Shown here: in pieces, positions 33,901-42,866 of the stretch
How positions within the stretch are numbered: position 1 is the first letter of the stretch
Layout: each line of letters starts with the position of its first letter
DNA from: Chryseobacterium cucumeris
Lineage (GTDB): Bacteria; Bacteroidota; Bacteroidia; Flavobacteriales; Weeksellaceae
Direction of reading: 5' to 3'
Assembly (NCBI RefSeq): GCF_001593385.1
Contig: NZ_LUVZ01000034.1
Coordinates: 310,001-374,000 of the forward strand
Length of the DNA: 64,000 nucleotides
Translations under genes and position numbers: made by a program
The notes under the pieces: model-generated
Seen by the model: only the letters and a program-made list of their open reading frames with translations
Told to the model about the DNA's origin: nothing
Database searches by the model: none

Positions 33901-36891
33901 ATGTCTTCTAAAATCCTCATATTCCTAATCTCGGTCTGTATACAGTTTTGTTATAGCCAACAGGCAGCTTCTGTATGGTATGACACAGATAACGGCCTTC
34001 CACAGAATAGTGTAAAAGACATTATTAAAGATAAATATGGTTTTATTTGGCTCAGTACAGAAAATGGATTAGTACGCTATGACGGCTATAATTTTGTAAC
34101 ATATAATCATCTTAACCTTAAGAATAACCGCTTTTCAGTATTTTTTGGAAGTATAAAAAAGGATTCTATTTATAATATAACAGCATATACTGAAAACATA
34201 GTTCTCCTTACTAAAAGAAATATAAACGTTTTGCATCAGCAGACCAATTGTACGAAAAAAGTGCAGCATGAAAGTAAATCATATGGATTATTTGTAAAAA
34301 GCGGAACCCCGGAAAAAATAAATAATAAAAATTTTTTTATCTATTTTGACAAAAAGAATTTCTACCATTTACTGAACAATGGAACCATATGGTATAATGA
34401 TTCCAGCACAGTTGCTTTAAAGGAATTGCATGATAATTATATAGCAGACACATTTTGTTTTGGGCAAGATATTTTTATTGTTTCCAGAACATTAAAAAAG
34501 ATTATCAAAATTTCGTCAGGTAAAGTTGGCTATTTGGATGCTTCAGACATTTTCTTCCAAAAGAATGTCAAAATTTACTGGAGCCAGATCAATAATCAAT
34601 GTTTTATCCTACATGATAATATTTTGTACAAAGTTTCCTATCAAGACAATGTGATCGGATTAAAAAAAATGATCAATTATGATCTTAATGAAAACTCTTT
34701 GGCTTCCATTTATCATGATGAGATCAACAATAAATTGTATCTCGGCACTTTATCAGATGGATTGAACGTCATTAAGTTTAACAATTTTCATGTAGCCAAC
34801 CGATCTGATAAATCCTATGAAAATATTTTTTATTCAATACTTCCTTTTGACAATGATAAAGTAATTACCTCTTCAGGAGATGTGTACGATGAAAATGGAC
34901 TGCTAAAGCAGTATCATTTCAATACAACAACCAAATATTTCTTACTGTACGACAACCAAAAAAATATTATTGTTCAAAATGGCAAGACACTAGTCCGTTT
35001 TTTAAAGAGTTCTGATTATACTAAAAACGAATCACATCATTTTGACAAAACAGCGTCTTATGTACTGAATATCAACAATTACTACATTATAACGTTTCAC
35101 ATCCCTTCGTTACAATCTGAACTCACCTTCTATAAAGACTCCAGTTTTGAAAATCCTTTTTTACATTTTTCGATTCCTAATATTGTGACTTCAGTACAGG
35201 AACTGGGTCATAATAAATGGCTGGTAGGGAGCAGAGATGCTTTGTATTCGATAGAAGCTCCTTCTTTTATTCCTAAAAAAATATCTGTAAGCCCCATACA
35301 TATTAGAGAAATTACAAAGACAAGGGATGGAAATTTTTGGATTATGACTCAGGGAAACGGCTTTTTCCTCTATAAAAATGGGCAGCTCATTAAAATGCCT
35401 CAAGATAAAAACGGCTATCTTTTATTTTCACATACTATTCTGGAGGATAAAAACAGGTTTCTATGGATCAGTACTAATAACGGTTTATTCAAGGTATTCA
35501 AAGACAATCTACTTCAATCTGTTAAAGACCCAAAAGTCTTACCCAACTATTACCGATACAGCAAAGAAGACGGCTTTAATACGAATGAGTTTAACGGAGG
35601 ATGTTCGCCAAGTGCAGCGGCTCTTCAAAATGGCAGTTTCGTGTTTCCTTCCATCAAAGGCCTGGTATTTTTCGATCCTCAGAAAATAAGAAGCTATTAT
35701 CCTGAAAACTTCTTTTTGGAACGGGTAGTATTCTCAGAATCCAAAAGCAGTATACAAGGTCAGAATATTAATCTGGAAAATAACTTCTATAAAGCGGTTA
35801 TTTTAATCGATATTCCTTATTATGCTAACAGGGCCAATCTGGTTATCGAGGCAAAATTAAAGAATTCCAAGAATGAAAAATGGGAAAGAGTAAACAATGA
35901 TGGTAAATATTATATAGCAAATCTTGAGCCCGGAGAATATCAGCTCATTGTAAGGGTGTTAACTTCACCTCAAGGCAAATACATTTATAAAACACTCAAT
36001 ATCAGCGTAAAATATCTATTTTATCAGACGCTTATTTTTAAATCCTGTATTGTTTTATTATTAGCTCTCATTGTATTTACCCTCCTTAAAATAAGAATAA
36101 AAAGACAGGAACAGAAAAAAAGAGAACTTGAAAAAATTATTGAAGCTAGAACCCGAACGCTATCAAAAACAGTCTCAAAATTAGAATATACCAAAGAGCA
36201 GCTTCGAAAAGAGAGTGTCCAACAGAAAAAACTGCTGGAGACCATAAGCCACGATATTATTACGCCTATAAAATTTTTATCCATTACAGCACAAAAGTTA
36301 TATGAAACTGATGAGCATGACCGTTATATTCAAAAGAAATATTTTGAAAGTTTCTACAAATCTTCGGTAGAGTTTTACAATTTCGTAAAAACCTTAAAAG
36401 AGTATGCAGAAATTTATAATATTTCTGAAAAGAATGAAACCTATAATATTTATGAAGTTGTAGAAGCAAAAAAAATACTTTTTGAAGTTGCTGCCAAAGA
36501 ACAAAATACCCTGATCGTTAACAATATTAAAGATCCTACTTATTCAAAGATCAATCAGAATGTGATTGCCGTTATCATCCATAATCTCATAGACAATGCA
36601 ATTAAAAATACCACCAATGGAGTTATAGAACTTTCTACTAGTGAGGATAGCACCTTCTTCTTTCTGGAAGTAAGAGATACCGGCAGAGGAATGAGTAAGG
36701 AACAGATGACCTATTATGAAAAGCTTCAGGATAATATCGAAAATGAAAAACTCGTGTTGCAAAAATACAGCTTAGGATTGCACCTCATCCTTCAGCTCCT
36801 CATGATGATCAATGGTAAAATTGAATTTAAAAATAACACCCCTATTGGAACGATTGTATCAATTAAAATAAAAAAACAAAAAAATGACTAG
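33901..36891 (+). CDS. hybrid-type sensor histidine kinase, beta-propeller/Y_Y_Y, copy 1
   Basis: 996 residues. A signal peptide (MSSKILIFLISVCIQFCYSQ) leads a periplasmic sensor. Reg_prop beta-propeller repeats (IWYDTDNGLPQNSVKDI, GFIWLSTENGLVRYDGYNF) run to about 620, then a Y_Y_Y domain (about 640-700). A membrane helix is near 705-728 and a coiled linker near 735-775. The kinase core follows: H784 in SHDIITPIKF, N-box HNLIDNAIKN (about 893), VRDTGRGMS and GLHLILQLL. There is no fused receiver or AraC domain; the response regulator is separate and overlaps the stop by 8 bases. It is a paralog of the 42867 gene, with a diverged sensor and a near-identical kinase half. The ligand is unknown. 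Confidence 0.9.
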   Translation: MSSKILIFLISVCIQFCYSQQAASVWYDTDNGLPQNSVKDIIKDKYGFIWLSTENGLVRYDGYNFVTYNHLNLKNNRFSVFFGSIKKDSIYNITAYTENIVLLTKRNINVLHQQTNCTKKVQHESKSYGLFVKSGTPEKINNKNFFIYFDKKNFYHLLNNGTIWYNDSSTVALKELHDNYIADTFCFGQDIFIVSRTLKKIIKISSGKVGYLDASDIFFQKNVKIYWSQINNQCFILHDNILYKVSYQDNVIGLKKMINYDLNENSLASIYHDEINNKLYLGTLSDGLNVIKFNNFHVANRSDKSYENIFYSILPFDNDKVITSSGDVYDENGLLKQYHFNTTTKYFLLYDNQKNIIVQNGKTLVRFLKSSDYTKNESHHFDKTASYVLNINNYYIITFHIPSLQSELTFYKDSSFENPFLHFSIPNIVTSVQELGHNKWLVGSRDALYSIEAPSFIPKKISVSPIHIREITKTRDGNFWIMTQGNGFFLYKNGQLIKMPQDKNGYLLFSHTILEDKNRFLWISTNNGLFKVFKDNLLQSVKDPKVLPNYYRYSKEDGFNTNEFNGGCSPSAAALQNGSFVFPSIKGLVFFDPQKIRSYYPENFFLERVVFSESKSSIQGQNINLENNFYKAVILIDIPYYANRANLVIEAKLKNSKNEKWERVNNDGKYYIANLEPGEYQLIVRVLTSPQGKYIYKTLNISVKYLFYQTLIFKSCIVLLLALIVFTLLKIRIKRQEQKKRELEKIIEARTRTLSKTVSKLEYTKEQLRKESVQQKKLLETISHDIITPIKFLSITAQKLYETDEHDRYIQKKYFESFYKSSVEFYNFVKTLKEYAEIYNISEKNETYNIYEVVEAKKILFEVAAKEQNTLIVNNIKDPTYSKINQNVIAVIIHNLIDNAIKNTTNGVIELSTSEDSTFFFLEVRDTGRGMSKEQMTYYEKLQDNIENEKLVLQKYSLGLHLILQLLMMINGKIEFKNNTPIGTIVSIKIKKQKND

Positions 36892-37522
36892 AAAAATTAT
36901 TATCGCCGACGATCATTTTGTAGTAAGATTAGGAACAACCCTGATTTTGGAATCCCACTACAAAGACGTAAAAATCTCATGTGCAGAATCTTATACAGAA
37001 CTCACAGAAAAATTACAGACTGAACAATTTGACTTGCTCATCCTGGACATCAATATGCCGGAAAGTAAATATTTAAGCATGATTGGTGAATTAAAAAAAA
37101 TACAGCCCACTCTTAAAATTCTTGTTTTCTCTGTATATGACAATGATATCGCAGTACAGTATATCATTGAAGGTGCCGATGGATATATCAATAAATTATC
37201 GGATGAAAACAATATTCTGGAAGCAGTTCAGCAAATCTTTGAAACCGGAACCTACTACTCTCCTGAGATTGTGAAAAAACTGGTTTCTTCAGCTAAAAAA
37301 AATAATCCCGTAAATCCACTCGAAACATTATCAGAAAGAGAAAAGGAAATATTTGACCTGCTGGTTAAGGGGTATGGAAACATTGAAATATCAAATGAAT
37401 TAAATCTTCACCTTTCCACAGTAAGTACTTACAAGGCAAGAATTTATAAAAAACTGAATATTAAAAATACTGTTGACCTTGTAAGGTTAGGTGATAAAAA
37501 CCAAACACACAAACACAAGTAA
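36884..37522 (+). CDS. NarL/FixJ-type response regulator, copy 1
   Basis: 212 residues. Receiver domain: acidic pair Asp9-Asp10, phosphoacceptor Asp55 (LLILDINMP), Ser83 and Lys104 (YINKLSD). LuxR HTH from about 147: LSEREKEIFDLLVKGYGNIEISNEL and HLSTVSTYKARIYKKL. Its start overlaps the kinase stop, so the pair is translationally coupled and almost certainly cognate. It is very similar to the regulator at 45850, including two stretches with almost no synonymous differences. It is the leading candidate to bind the shared TGTAGTTT dyads. A terminator follows at about 37579. Confidence 0.93.
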   Translation: MTRKIIIADDHFVVRLGTTLILESHYKDVKISCAESYTELTEKLQTEQFDLLILDINMPESKYLSMIGELKKIQPTLKILVFSVYDNDIAVQYIIEGADGYINKLSDENNILEAVQQIFETGTYYSPEIVKKLVSSAKKNNPVNPLETLSEREKEIFDLLVKGYGNIEISNELNLHLSTVSTYKARIYKKLNIKNTVDLVRLGDKNQTHKHK

Positions 37523-37577
37523 TCAACTGGTAATTGGTATAAAAAAATATCAACACACCTATTAATGTAGGTAAAAT

Positions 37578-37611
37578 TAAAAAAACGGAATTAATATATT
37601 CCGTTTTTTTT
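37578..37611. terminator. bidirectional terminator between response regulator 1 and a surface gene
   Basis: AAAAAACGGAAT pairs with ATTCCGTTTTTT with AT-rich loop bases; T-runs occur on both sides. It separates the convergent genes ending at 37522 and 37657. Confidence 0.8.
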
Positions 37612-37656
37612 AATCATCTGTATTCTATCAGAATCGTCAAGTTCTGGTTACAATTA

Positions 37657-38796
37657 TTATTTTTTGGACTTTATTTTTCTATGTAATTTTTGGGTTAAGT
37701 CAAGTAGTTTATTGATCTGTTGTTTTTGAGCGTCAATCTGCGCTTGTTGTTTTATAACATGCAAGTAAAGTTCTTCAACCTTCTCTAATGTCTGGGTTGA
37801 AAGTTCTGATAAATTAAACGAGTAAAGTCCATTTTCCGTTTTTGCTAAATCATTAATAGAAGTTACCCCAGGTAAATGATTGTTTTCTTTAATAAATTTT
37901 TCTGTATCATAAATATTTAAAAATTTATATTTAGAATTCAATAAAGATTTTCCATTATAATACTTATCAAATACATAATCGGGATAGGTAGTTGTTGCTG
38001 TCGTAATACTTCCGCTTACTTTTAATTTTTCACCTGGCGCAAAAGTAGTAGTAGAATATCCAACACCTACATTTTTAACAAAAAAGGTATCCCCATTTGG
38101 TTCAATACTTACTTGTGCACTTCCATTAGCTCCCGCCACTGGGGTAGTCACAAAATTAATACCTGTAGGTGAATTTGTAAAACCTGTTCCAATAGAAAGT
38201 CCGGTACTGTTTCCTGTAGCTGAAATTTGTGATTCTGAGTTGGTATCACAATAAATAAACAATGAATAATTTCCACCATTGGAAAATCCCATTGAAGATC
38301 TTGTTCCCGTTCCTGAATCCTGTACGATACCCAGCCCCACACTATTATTAATAGTTGTAGTTTGTTGATTCACAAATTTTAAATCCTTTCCATTTTGTGT
38401 AACTGTTCTCTTACTGGTAAGAGTTCCGTCTGCATTATAAAGATTGCTAAAATTATTAATCAGTTTTTGCCATATCGTTCCATCAAAATAATAGTATCCA
38501 ACATCATTAATATTCACTCTTGGTCCTGTATTGTCACCCGCTGAAATATCTGTAATATATATCAATGCTCCTTTCTGATTGGCTCCATAAAGAGCATCTC
38601 CTTTTGCAGAAAGCTGAGCGCGGGTAAGTCTCGGTGCCTGAAGCCCATCAATATCAGTAACCCCCAGTTTTCCATTGACATCCAGTGTGGAATTAGGTGT
38701 TGTAGTATCAATCCCTACACCTGCTGTTTGTGCAAAAATACCCGCAGAAGTTACCAACAGGACTGCTGTTAATAAGGTTGTTAAATTTTTTCTCAT
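37657..38796 (-). CDS. exported tail-fibre-like surface protein with C-terminal coiled coil
   Basis: 379 residues from the ATG at 38796, which opens a signal peptide (MRKNLTTLLTAVLLVTSAGIFAQ); the frame extends upstream to 38958, but without signal-like sequence. The mature N-terminus has VGIDTTTPNSTLDVNGKLGV and then the GLQAPRLTRAQL motif usual in Bacteroidota fibre-like proteins. The middle is beta-rich. The C-terminal 110 residues (VFDKYYNGKSLL, FIKENNHLPGVTSIND, then a QQAQIDAQKQQINKLL coiled coil) match the trimer-forming ends of that group. No T9SS domain. It is convergent with response regulator 1; its upstream region holds dyad copy 2. Confidence 0.8.
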   Translation of the reverse strand: MRKNLTTLLTAVLLVTSAGIFAQTAGVGIDTTTPNSTLDVNGKLGVTDIDGLQAPRLTRAQLSAKGDALYGANQKGALIYITDISAGDNTGPRVNINDVGYYYFDGTIWQKLINNFSNLYNADGTLTSKRTVTQNGKDLKFVNQQTTTINNSVGLGIVQDSGTGTRSSMGFSNGGNYSLFIYCDTNSESQISATGNSTGLSIGTGFTNSPTGINFVTTPVAGANGSAQVSIEPNGDTFFVKNVGVGYSTTTFAPGEKLKVSGSITTATTTYPDYVFDKYYNGKSLLNSKYKFLNIYDTEKFIKENNHLPGVTSINDLAKTENGLYSFNLSELSTQTLEKVEELYLHVIKQQAQIDAQKQQINKLLDLTQKLHRKIKSKK

Positions 38797-39207
38797 TATT
38801 TTAATTTTAGTATTAAACTTTTTGAAGTGAAAAACATGGGATAATTCAGCAAATATGATTCTCATATCCACTTGTGCACAGATGGCACAAGACTGATAAA
38901 TATTCCTTAACTTAAAAATGGAATAGGAAAATGATGTTTTTTGTTTAAGGATAAACAAAAAGCAAAATTAAAATCTTCATAGAAGCGGTACAGTCTGAGA
39001 TAAATATATTCTTCTACGGATGATTTTTCATTACTACGTTGTTTGAGAGTCTAAATATATTTTATTATTCTTTATTTGCATTTTATCATTATCAAATTAA
39101 TAGTTTTCTAATTTTCAAGAATTGAACTTATTCATTTTGATGGTACAAATTTAAAATACAAGATGTGAAAAATTCAGCTTTACCGTGTAAAAACAAATTG
39201 CCGTGTG

Positions 39208-39246
39208 TGTAGTATTACATCCCACTTATGTAGTTTAAAAATTACA
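39208..39246. promoter_or_regulatory. shared dyad, copy 2, with an extra half-length site
   Basis: TGTAGTTTAAAAATTACA (39229-39246) keeps the TGTA...TACA ends of the dyad, with TGTAGTATTACA (39208-39219) nine bases away. They lie about 410-450 bases upstream of the surface gene start at 38796. Confidence 0.55.
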
Positions 39247-39315
39247 AATCTCTGTAAATCGTGAAAATATAAATAAACCGGCTTTTACTGCTGCACAGCC
39301 TGACAACACATTATA

Positions 39316-39350
39316 AATAATCCTCCTATCATACTGACAGGAGGATTATT
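39316..39350 (-). terminator. hairpin beyond the catalase-ankyrin operon
   Basis: AATAATCCTCCT (39316-39327) and AGGAGGATTATT (39339-39350) are exact complements. The leftward direction is not followed by a strong T-run, so efficiency as a terminator is uncertain. Confidence 0.55.
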
Positions 39351-39387
39351 ACGGAAGTTGACAAAAAATAAAAACTCTTCTATGAAA

Positions 39388-39897
39388 TTATGATGACTGA
39401 AGCAGTTTTACAGCTTCCTCATTATTTTGCATCACAGCATGCTGCAAAGCTGTATTGCCTCTGCTATCCTTAACATTTTTATCTGCTCCATTGTCTAAAA
39501 GCAGTTTTATAATTTCTGTTCTTGCGAAAACCGCAGCATAAATAAGAGCCGTTGCACCATTATAATTTTTGATGTTTATGTTCGCCTTATGAGAAATCAA
39601 CAGTACAATCATTTCTTTATATCCTTTAAAGGTAGCTCCCATCAGTGCAGTATTCCCGCTGTTATCCTGCAGATCAGGCAGAGCTCCATTTTCAAGAAGC
39701 CACTTTGCCGTTTTTTCCTGATTATGATATGCCGCAAGTATCAAAGGAGTATAGCCTTCCTCATTTTTAGAATTAATTTCTTTTTTGAATTGAGCAATAG
39801 CTTCTACATTATCTGTCTTTGCATAAGCAAAAATATCCTGTGCGCTCACTCTGCTCGTCATCAGAAGCAGCATGATGGTAGAAAAAAGATACTTCAT
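39388..39897 (-). CDS. exported ankyrin-repeat protein, catalase partner
   Basis: 169 residues. A signal peptide (MKYLFSTIMLLLMTSRVSAQ) is followed by about four ankyrin repeats, with clear consensus pieces GYTPLILAAYHNQ, GNTALMGATFKG, GATALIYAAVFAR and GNTALQHAVMQN. The start is 5 bases after the catalase stop on the same strand, so it is in the catalase operon. In Pseudomonas the ankyrin protein AnkB encoded with a catalase is needed for full catalase activity in the periplasm. The same arrangement, with both proteins exported, suggests a similar helper role here. It is a close fit in length and repeat content. Confidence 0.88.
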   Translation of the reverse strand: MKYLFSTIMLLLMTSRVSAQDIFAYAKTDNVEAIAQFKKEINSKNEEGYTPLILAAYHNQEKTAKWLLENGALPDLQDNSGNTALMGATFKGYKEMIVLLISHKANINIKNYNGATALIYAAVFARTEIIKLLLDNGADKNVKDSRGNTALQHAVMQNNEEAVKLLQSS

Positions 39898-39902
39898 TAT
39901 TT

Positions 39903-41426
39903 CTATTTTGAAGATAATAAAGATTCCAACTGCTGACGATCCATTTTAACATATTGTGCCAGTCGTTTTCCGTATTCTGCATCTGCCTGATAGAAATAAG
40001 AGATCATTTTAGCCACTACTTTTTTATTTTCTACACTGTTCAGAGCACTACCCAGGTTTTTAATCAGATTATCCTGGTCTTTTTTTGAGAAAGAACGATA
40101 AAGTTCTCCAGCTTGTTTAAAGTTGTTTTCCTTGTCTATTTTAGCCTGTACTGTTGTTGCACCAGCAGGGAAAACAGTTTGGGAGTATTTGAATTTTTTA
40201 TTGTCGATAACTTCAGACTTAGCGATTGAAGGCTGATAGTTTACTTCTCCATTCTGAGCTCTCATAGACATATAACCGTTTTGGTTATATGTTGTCACAT
40301 TATTTTTTGAAGCATTAATTGGTAACTGCTGAAAATTTCCGCCAATTCTGTGTCTTTGGGTATCAAAATAGGAGAACAGTCTTCCTTGGAGCAATTTATC
40401 TTCTGACGGCTCAATTCCAGGAACAAGAGTTCCGGGAGAAAAAGCAGCCTGTTCTACCTGCTGAAAATAATTTGTCGGATTTTGATTAAGGATCATCGTT
40501 CCTACTTTCACTGATTTTGCGATAGATTCCGGCCAAACTTTGGTCACATCAACCGGATTAAAATCAAGCTTTTCAAAATCATCCTTTTTCAACATCTGCA
40601 CATATAAATCCCATTTTGGAAAGTCTTTATTCTGGATAGAATTATATAAATCTCTTGTTGCATGTTCTATTTGTGTAGACTGGATTCTATCAGCCTCTTC
40701 CTGAGTAAGATTTCTTTCTCCCTGTTTTGGAACCCACTTATATTTCACATAAGTTATTTCTCCTTTTGCATTAACCCATTTGAAAGCGTGTACTCCGTTT
40801 CCCTGCATCTCTCTGTAATTGGCAGGAATTCCATTGTCAGAGAACAACCATGTCAGCATATGGGTAGCCTCCGGGATATTAGCCATAAAATCAAAAACCC
40901 TGTTATTATCCGAAGCATTATTGGTAACCGGAGAAGGTTTAAATGCATGAACCATATCTGGAAACTTAATGGCATCTCTGATAAAGAACACCGGTAAATT
41001 GTTACCTACCAAATCATAATTCCCTTGATCTGTATAAAATTTAACAGCAAATCCTCTTGGATCTCTGAAGGTTTCCGGAGATCCCTGCTGATGTACAACA
41101 GTAGAAAACCTTACCAATACAGGCGTTTTCTTACCGGCCTTTGATAAAAAATCAGCCATTGTAACATCAGAAAAATCGGCATCTGCAACAAATTCACCGA
41201 TGGCTCCGGCTCCTCTTGCATGCACTACCCTTTCAGGAATTCGCTCTCTGTCAAAAGCAGCCAATTTCTCAATTAAATGAATATCCTCCAACAATACAGG
41301 TCCATTATTACCAACTGTTTTAGAATTCTGGTTATCCCCAACAGGGCTTCCTGTATTGGTTGTCAACTGTTGAGAGTAAAGTGTTGATGTGATCAGGATA
41401 CCCACTAGTAAAACATTTTTTTTCAT
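39903..41426 (-). CDS. katA: exported monofunctional haem catalase
   Basis: Decomposes hydrogen peroxide. 507 residues from the ATG at 41426 (MKKNVLLVGILITSTLYSQ, a signal peptide). The longer frame from 41450 would begin inside the -7 promoter box at 41448-41455. Catalytic His69 lies in RVVHARGAGA, the distal Asn near 142 in VGNNLPVFF, and the haem-ligand Tyr near 354 in RLFSYFDTQRHRIG. The length fits small-subunit catalases. It is followed by the ankyrin partner gene. The dyad copy 3 lies 192 bases upstream. The gene symbol is by family; orthology to a specific KatA or KatB is not established. Confidence 0.95.
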   Translation of the reverse strand: MKKNVLLVGILITSTLYSQQLTTNTGSPVGDNQNSKTVGNNGPVLLEDIHLIEKLAAFDRERIPERVVHARGAGAIGEFVADADFSDVTMADFLSKAGKKTPVLVRFSTVVHQQGSPETFRDPRGFAVKFYTDQGNYDLVGNNLPVFFIRDAIKFPDMVHAFKPSPVTNNASDNNRVFDFMANIPEATHMLTWLFSDNGIPANYREMQGNGVHAFKWVNAKGEITYVKYKWVPKQGERNLTQEEADRIQSTQIEHATRDLYNSIQNKDFPKWDLYVQMLKKDDFEKLDFNPVDVTKVWPESIAKSVKVGTMILNQNPTNYFQQVEQAAFSPGTLVPGIEPSEDKLLQGRLFSYFDTQRHRIGGNFQQLPINASKNNVTTYNQNGYMSMRAQNGEVNYQPSIAKSEVIDNKKFKYSQTVFPAGATTVQAKIDKENNFKQAGELYRSFSKKDQDNLIKNLGSALNSVENKKVVAKMISYFYQADAEYGKRLAQYVKMDRQQLESLLSSK

Positions 41427-41447
41427 AATTTTTCTTTTATAGTGGGG

Positions 41448-41455
41448 CAAATATA
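41448..41455 (-). promoter_or_regulatory. -7 promoter element of the catalase operon
   Basis: Read leftwards, the bases are TATATTTG, an exact TAnnTTTG box. Transcription would start near 41444, giving a leader of about 18 bases. No clear TTTG -33 box was found. Confidence 0.55.
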
Positions 41456-41617
41456 GAAAGATGATTTACTGAATTGATCTTAATAAATTCAATCACTTAA
41501 ATTTACTTAATCTATTGTTAACGTAACAATCAATAGACAGCATCTACTATATTTTATAAAATAAATATTGCAGAAATATACATCAACTTTCTGTCTGCCA
41601 ATTAAAATTGTGGCTTA

Positions 41618-41635
41618 TGTAGTTTTATAACTACA
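41618..41635. promoter_or_regulatory. shared 18-base dyad, copy 3
   Basis: TGTAGTTTTATAACTACA has perfect 7-base arms TGTAGTT/AACTACA. It lies 192 bases before the catalase start and 261 before the lipoprotein start, so either gene could be the target. Confidence 0.65.
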
Positions 41636-41895
41636 GGTTTAAAAACCTCTTATAAAGAACATTTATGTACTTTTGCGAATAATATTTTATTGACCTTATG
41701 TTGGTAAAAATAATGGAAATACGATATTAATTTTTGAAAAAAAATTAACTTATTATTTACTAAAATCCATTATAGCAGCAACTTTAAGGCTCAGCCAATA
41801 TATAGAGAGAATCAGTTACAGATTACACACCGCTATCATACACATAACAACCTTGATAACAAACATATACATACGTAAAACAAAGACATAAAATT

Positions 41896-42318
41896 ATGAA
41901 GCAAAAGACAATTTCAATAATTATCCTTAGTATTTTGGCAGCATGTACCTCTCCAAAAAAGGAAAATATAAAGACAGATCCCAACACAACATCAGCCCCT
42001 AATTCCAAAAGGACGGAACTTATAGGAAAATGGGTACAGCCTATTCCAGGGCAGGAAAATGAAAAGCAAGGTATTGAGCTTCGTGACAATGGTATTGCTG
42101 TATCAATAAATATGCACACGTTGTTATATGAACAATGGAAAGTTTCCCATGATACCCTATTTCTATGGAGCCGCACTGTAGGAGTAGCACAACCCTCTGC
42201 CAGTAGCGATATTGATACATTACTTATTCAAAAGCTTGATCATAAATCGTTAACAGTAGTCTCTTTAATTGGGGATCAAAAAAATAACCTTGCCCAGACT
42301 TACAACAAAGAAAAATAA
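41896..42318 (+). CDS. lipocalin-like lipoprotein
   Basis: 140 residues. The signal sequence ends in a lipobox LAAC with Cys17 as the lipidated residue, so the product is attached to a membrane. After a Ser/Thr/Pro/Asn-rich linker, TELIGKWVQPIPGQENEKQGIEL begins a lipocalin-like fold (GKW motif), and SLTVVSL and related strands follow. Ligand binding is suggested by the fold only. It is divergent from catalase and 548 bases upstream of kinase 2 on the same strand, with a hairpin between, so it is probably its own transcript. Confidence 0.8.
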   Translation: MKQKTISIIILSILAACTSPKKENIKTDPNTTSAPNSKRTELIGKWVQPIPGQENEKQGIELRDNGIAVSINMHTLLYEQWKVSHDTLFLWSRTVGVAQPSASSDIDTLLIQKLDHKSLTVVSLIGDQKNNLAQTYNKEK

Positions 42319-42344
42319 GTTCTGACCCCTGATCATCAACAGTA

Positions 42345-42384
42345 AAGTTTCTTCTTTAGTATAATTCTACTATTGAAGAAGCTT
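42345..42384 (+). terminator. weak hairpin after the lipoprotein gene
   Basis: AAGTTTCTTC (42345-42354) and GAAGAAGCTT (42375-42384) pair with one wobble; only a weak T-content follows. Confidence 0.45.
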
Positions 42385-42765
42385 ATAAGAAAGAAAATAG
42401 ATTTTCAAGTCCATTTTTCCTACTGATAATTGGTCCGTTCATATTATTTTATTTCAACTGTTTATAATTAGAAATTACAAATTGTTTCATGATCCTGATA
42501 TTTCCGATGGTATATTTAAGAACTCTACCCGTTCTTTAGAATATAAAAATCAGCTTTTTATACTCGTCTGACGTCTACTTATTTTTCTTTTATCATAAAG
42601 AGAAAAAATACTGTTTATCATATCATTATTAACAAAATTCCTTTCAGCACAAATACTTTCATATTCATTACACAATACAAAGGTTGGCAAGCATTTGATT
42701 TACACATTGTGCTCATTCTGACAGCCCTGATAATTAACACAACTATTATTATAAATGTAAAAGCA

Positions 42766-42783
42766 TGTAGTTTTAAAACGATG
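42766..42783. promoter_or_regulatory. shared 18-base dyad, copy 4 (upstream of kinase 2)
   Basis: TGTAGTTTTAAAACGATG has a perfect inner palindrome GTTTTAAAAC and the conserved left end, but a weaker right end. It lies 83 bases before the kinase ATG, nearly the spacing of copy 1. Confidence 0.6.
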
Positions 42784-42866
42784 CTCAACACTTCCGCCGG
42801 CTGTTAAAATTTGATAATCTTTAGAATACTAATTCCATGAATACTTTATAATTACAAGTATTAAAA

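Larger units (their letters stand above)
38797..39387. other. 591-base intergenic region with dyads
   Basis: No ORF of interest. From left to right it contains an inverted repeat CTTGTGC/GCACAAG (38871-38877, 38885-38891), TGTAGTATTACA (39208-39219), dyad copy 2 (39229-39246) and a hairpin of AATAATCCTCCT with AGGAGGATTATT (39316-39350) beyond the ankyrin gene. The dyads are upstream of the leftward surface gene at 38796, the only gene starting from this region. Confidence 0.55.
41427..41895. other. 469-base divergent intergenic region
   Basis: No ORF. It contains the catalase -7 box, dyad copy 3 (41618-41635) and, overlapping it, a second palindrome AGGTTT-AA-AAACCT (41635-41648). Near the lipoprotein gene there is AC-rich sequence (CATACACATAACAA and ATACATACGTAA, 41838-41877) faintly like the motif at 12158 and 14181. 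Confidence 0.5.
42319..42866. other. 548-base intergenic region upstream of kinase 2
   Basis: No credible ORF. It contains a hairpin AAGTTTCTTC/GAAGAAGCTT (42345-42384) after the lipoprotein gene and dyad copy 4 at 42766-42783. The remainder is AT-rich. Confidence 0.5.

Noticed and set aside
37657..38958. Longer start at 38958 for the tail-fibre-like protein
   Set aside because: The extra 54 residues are not signal-like and would bury the obvious signal peptide that begins at 38796.
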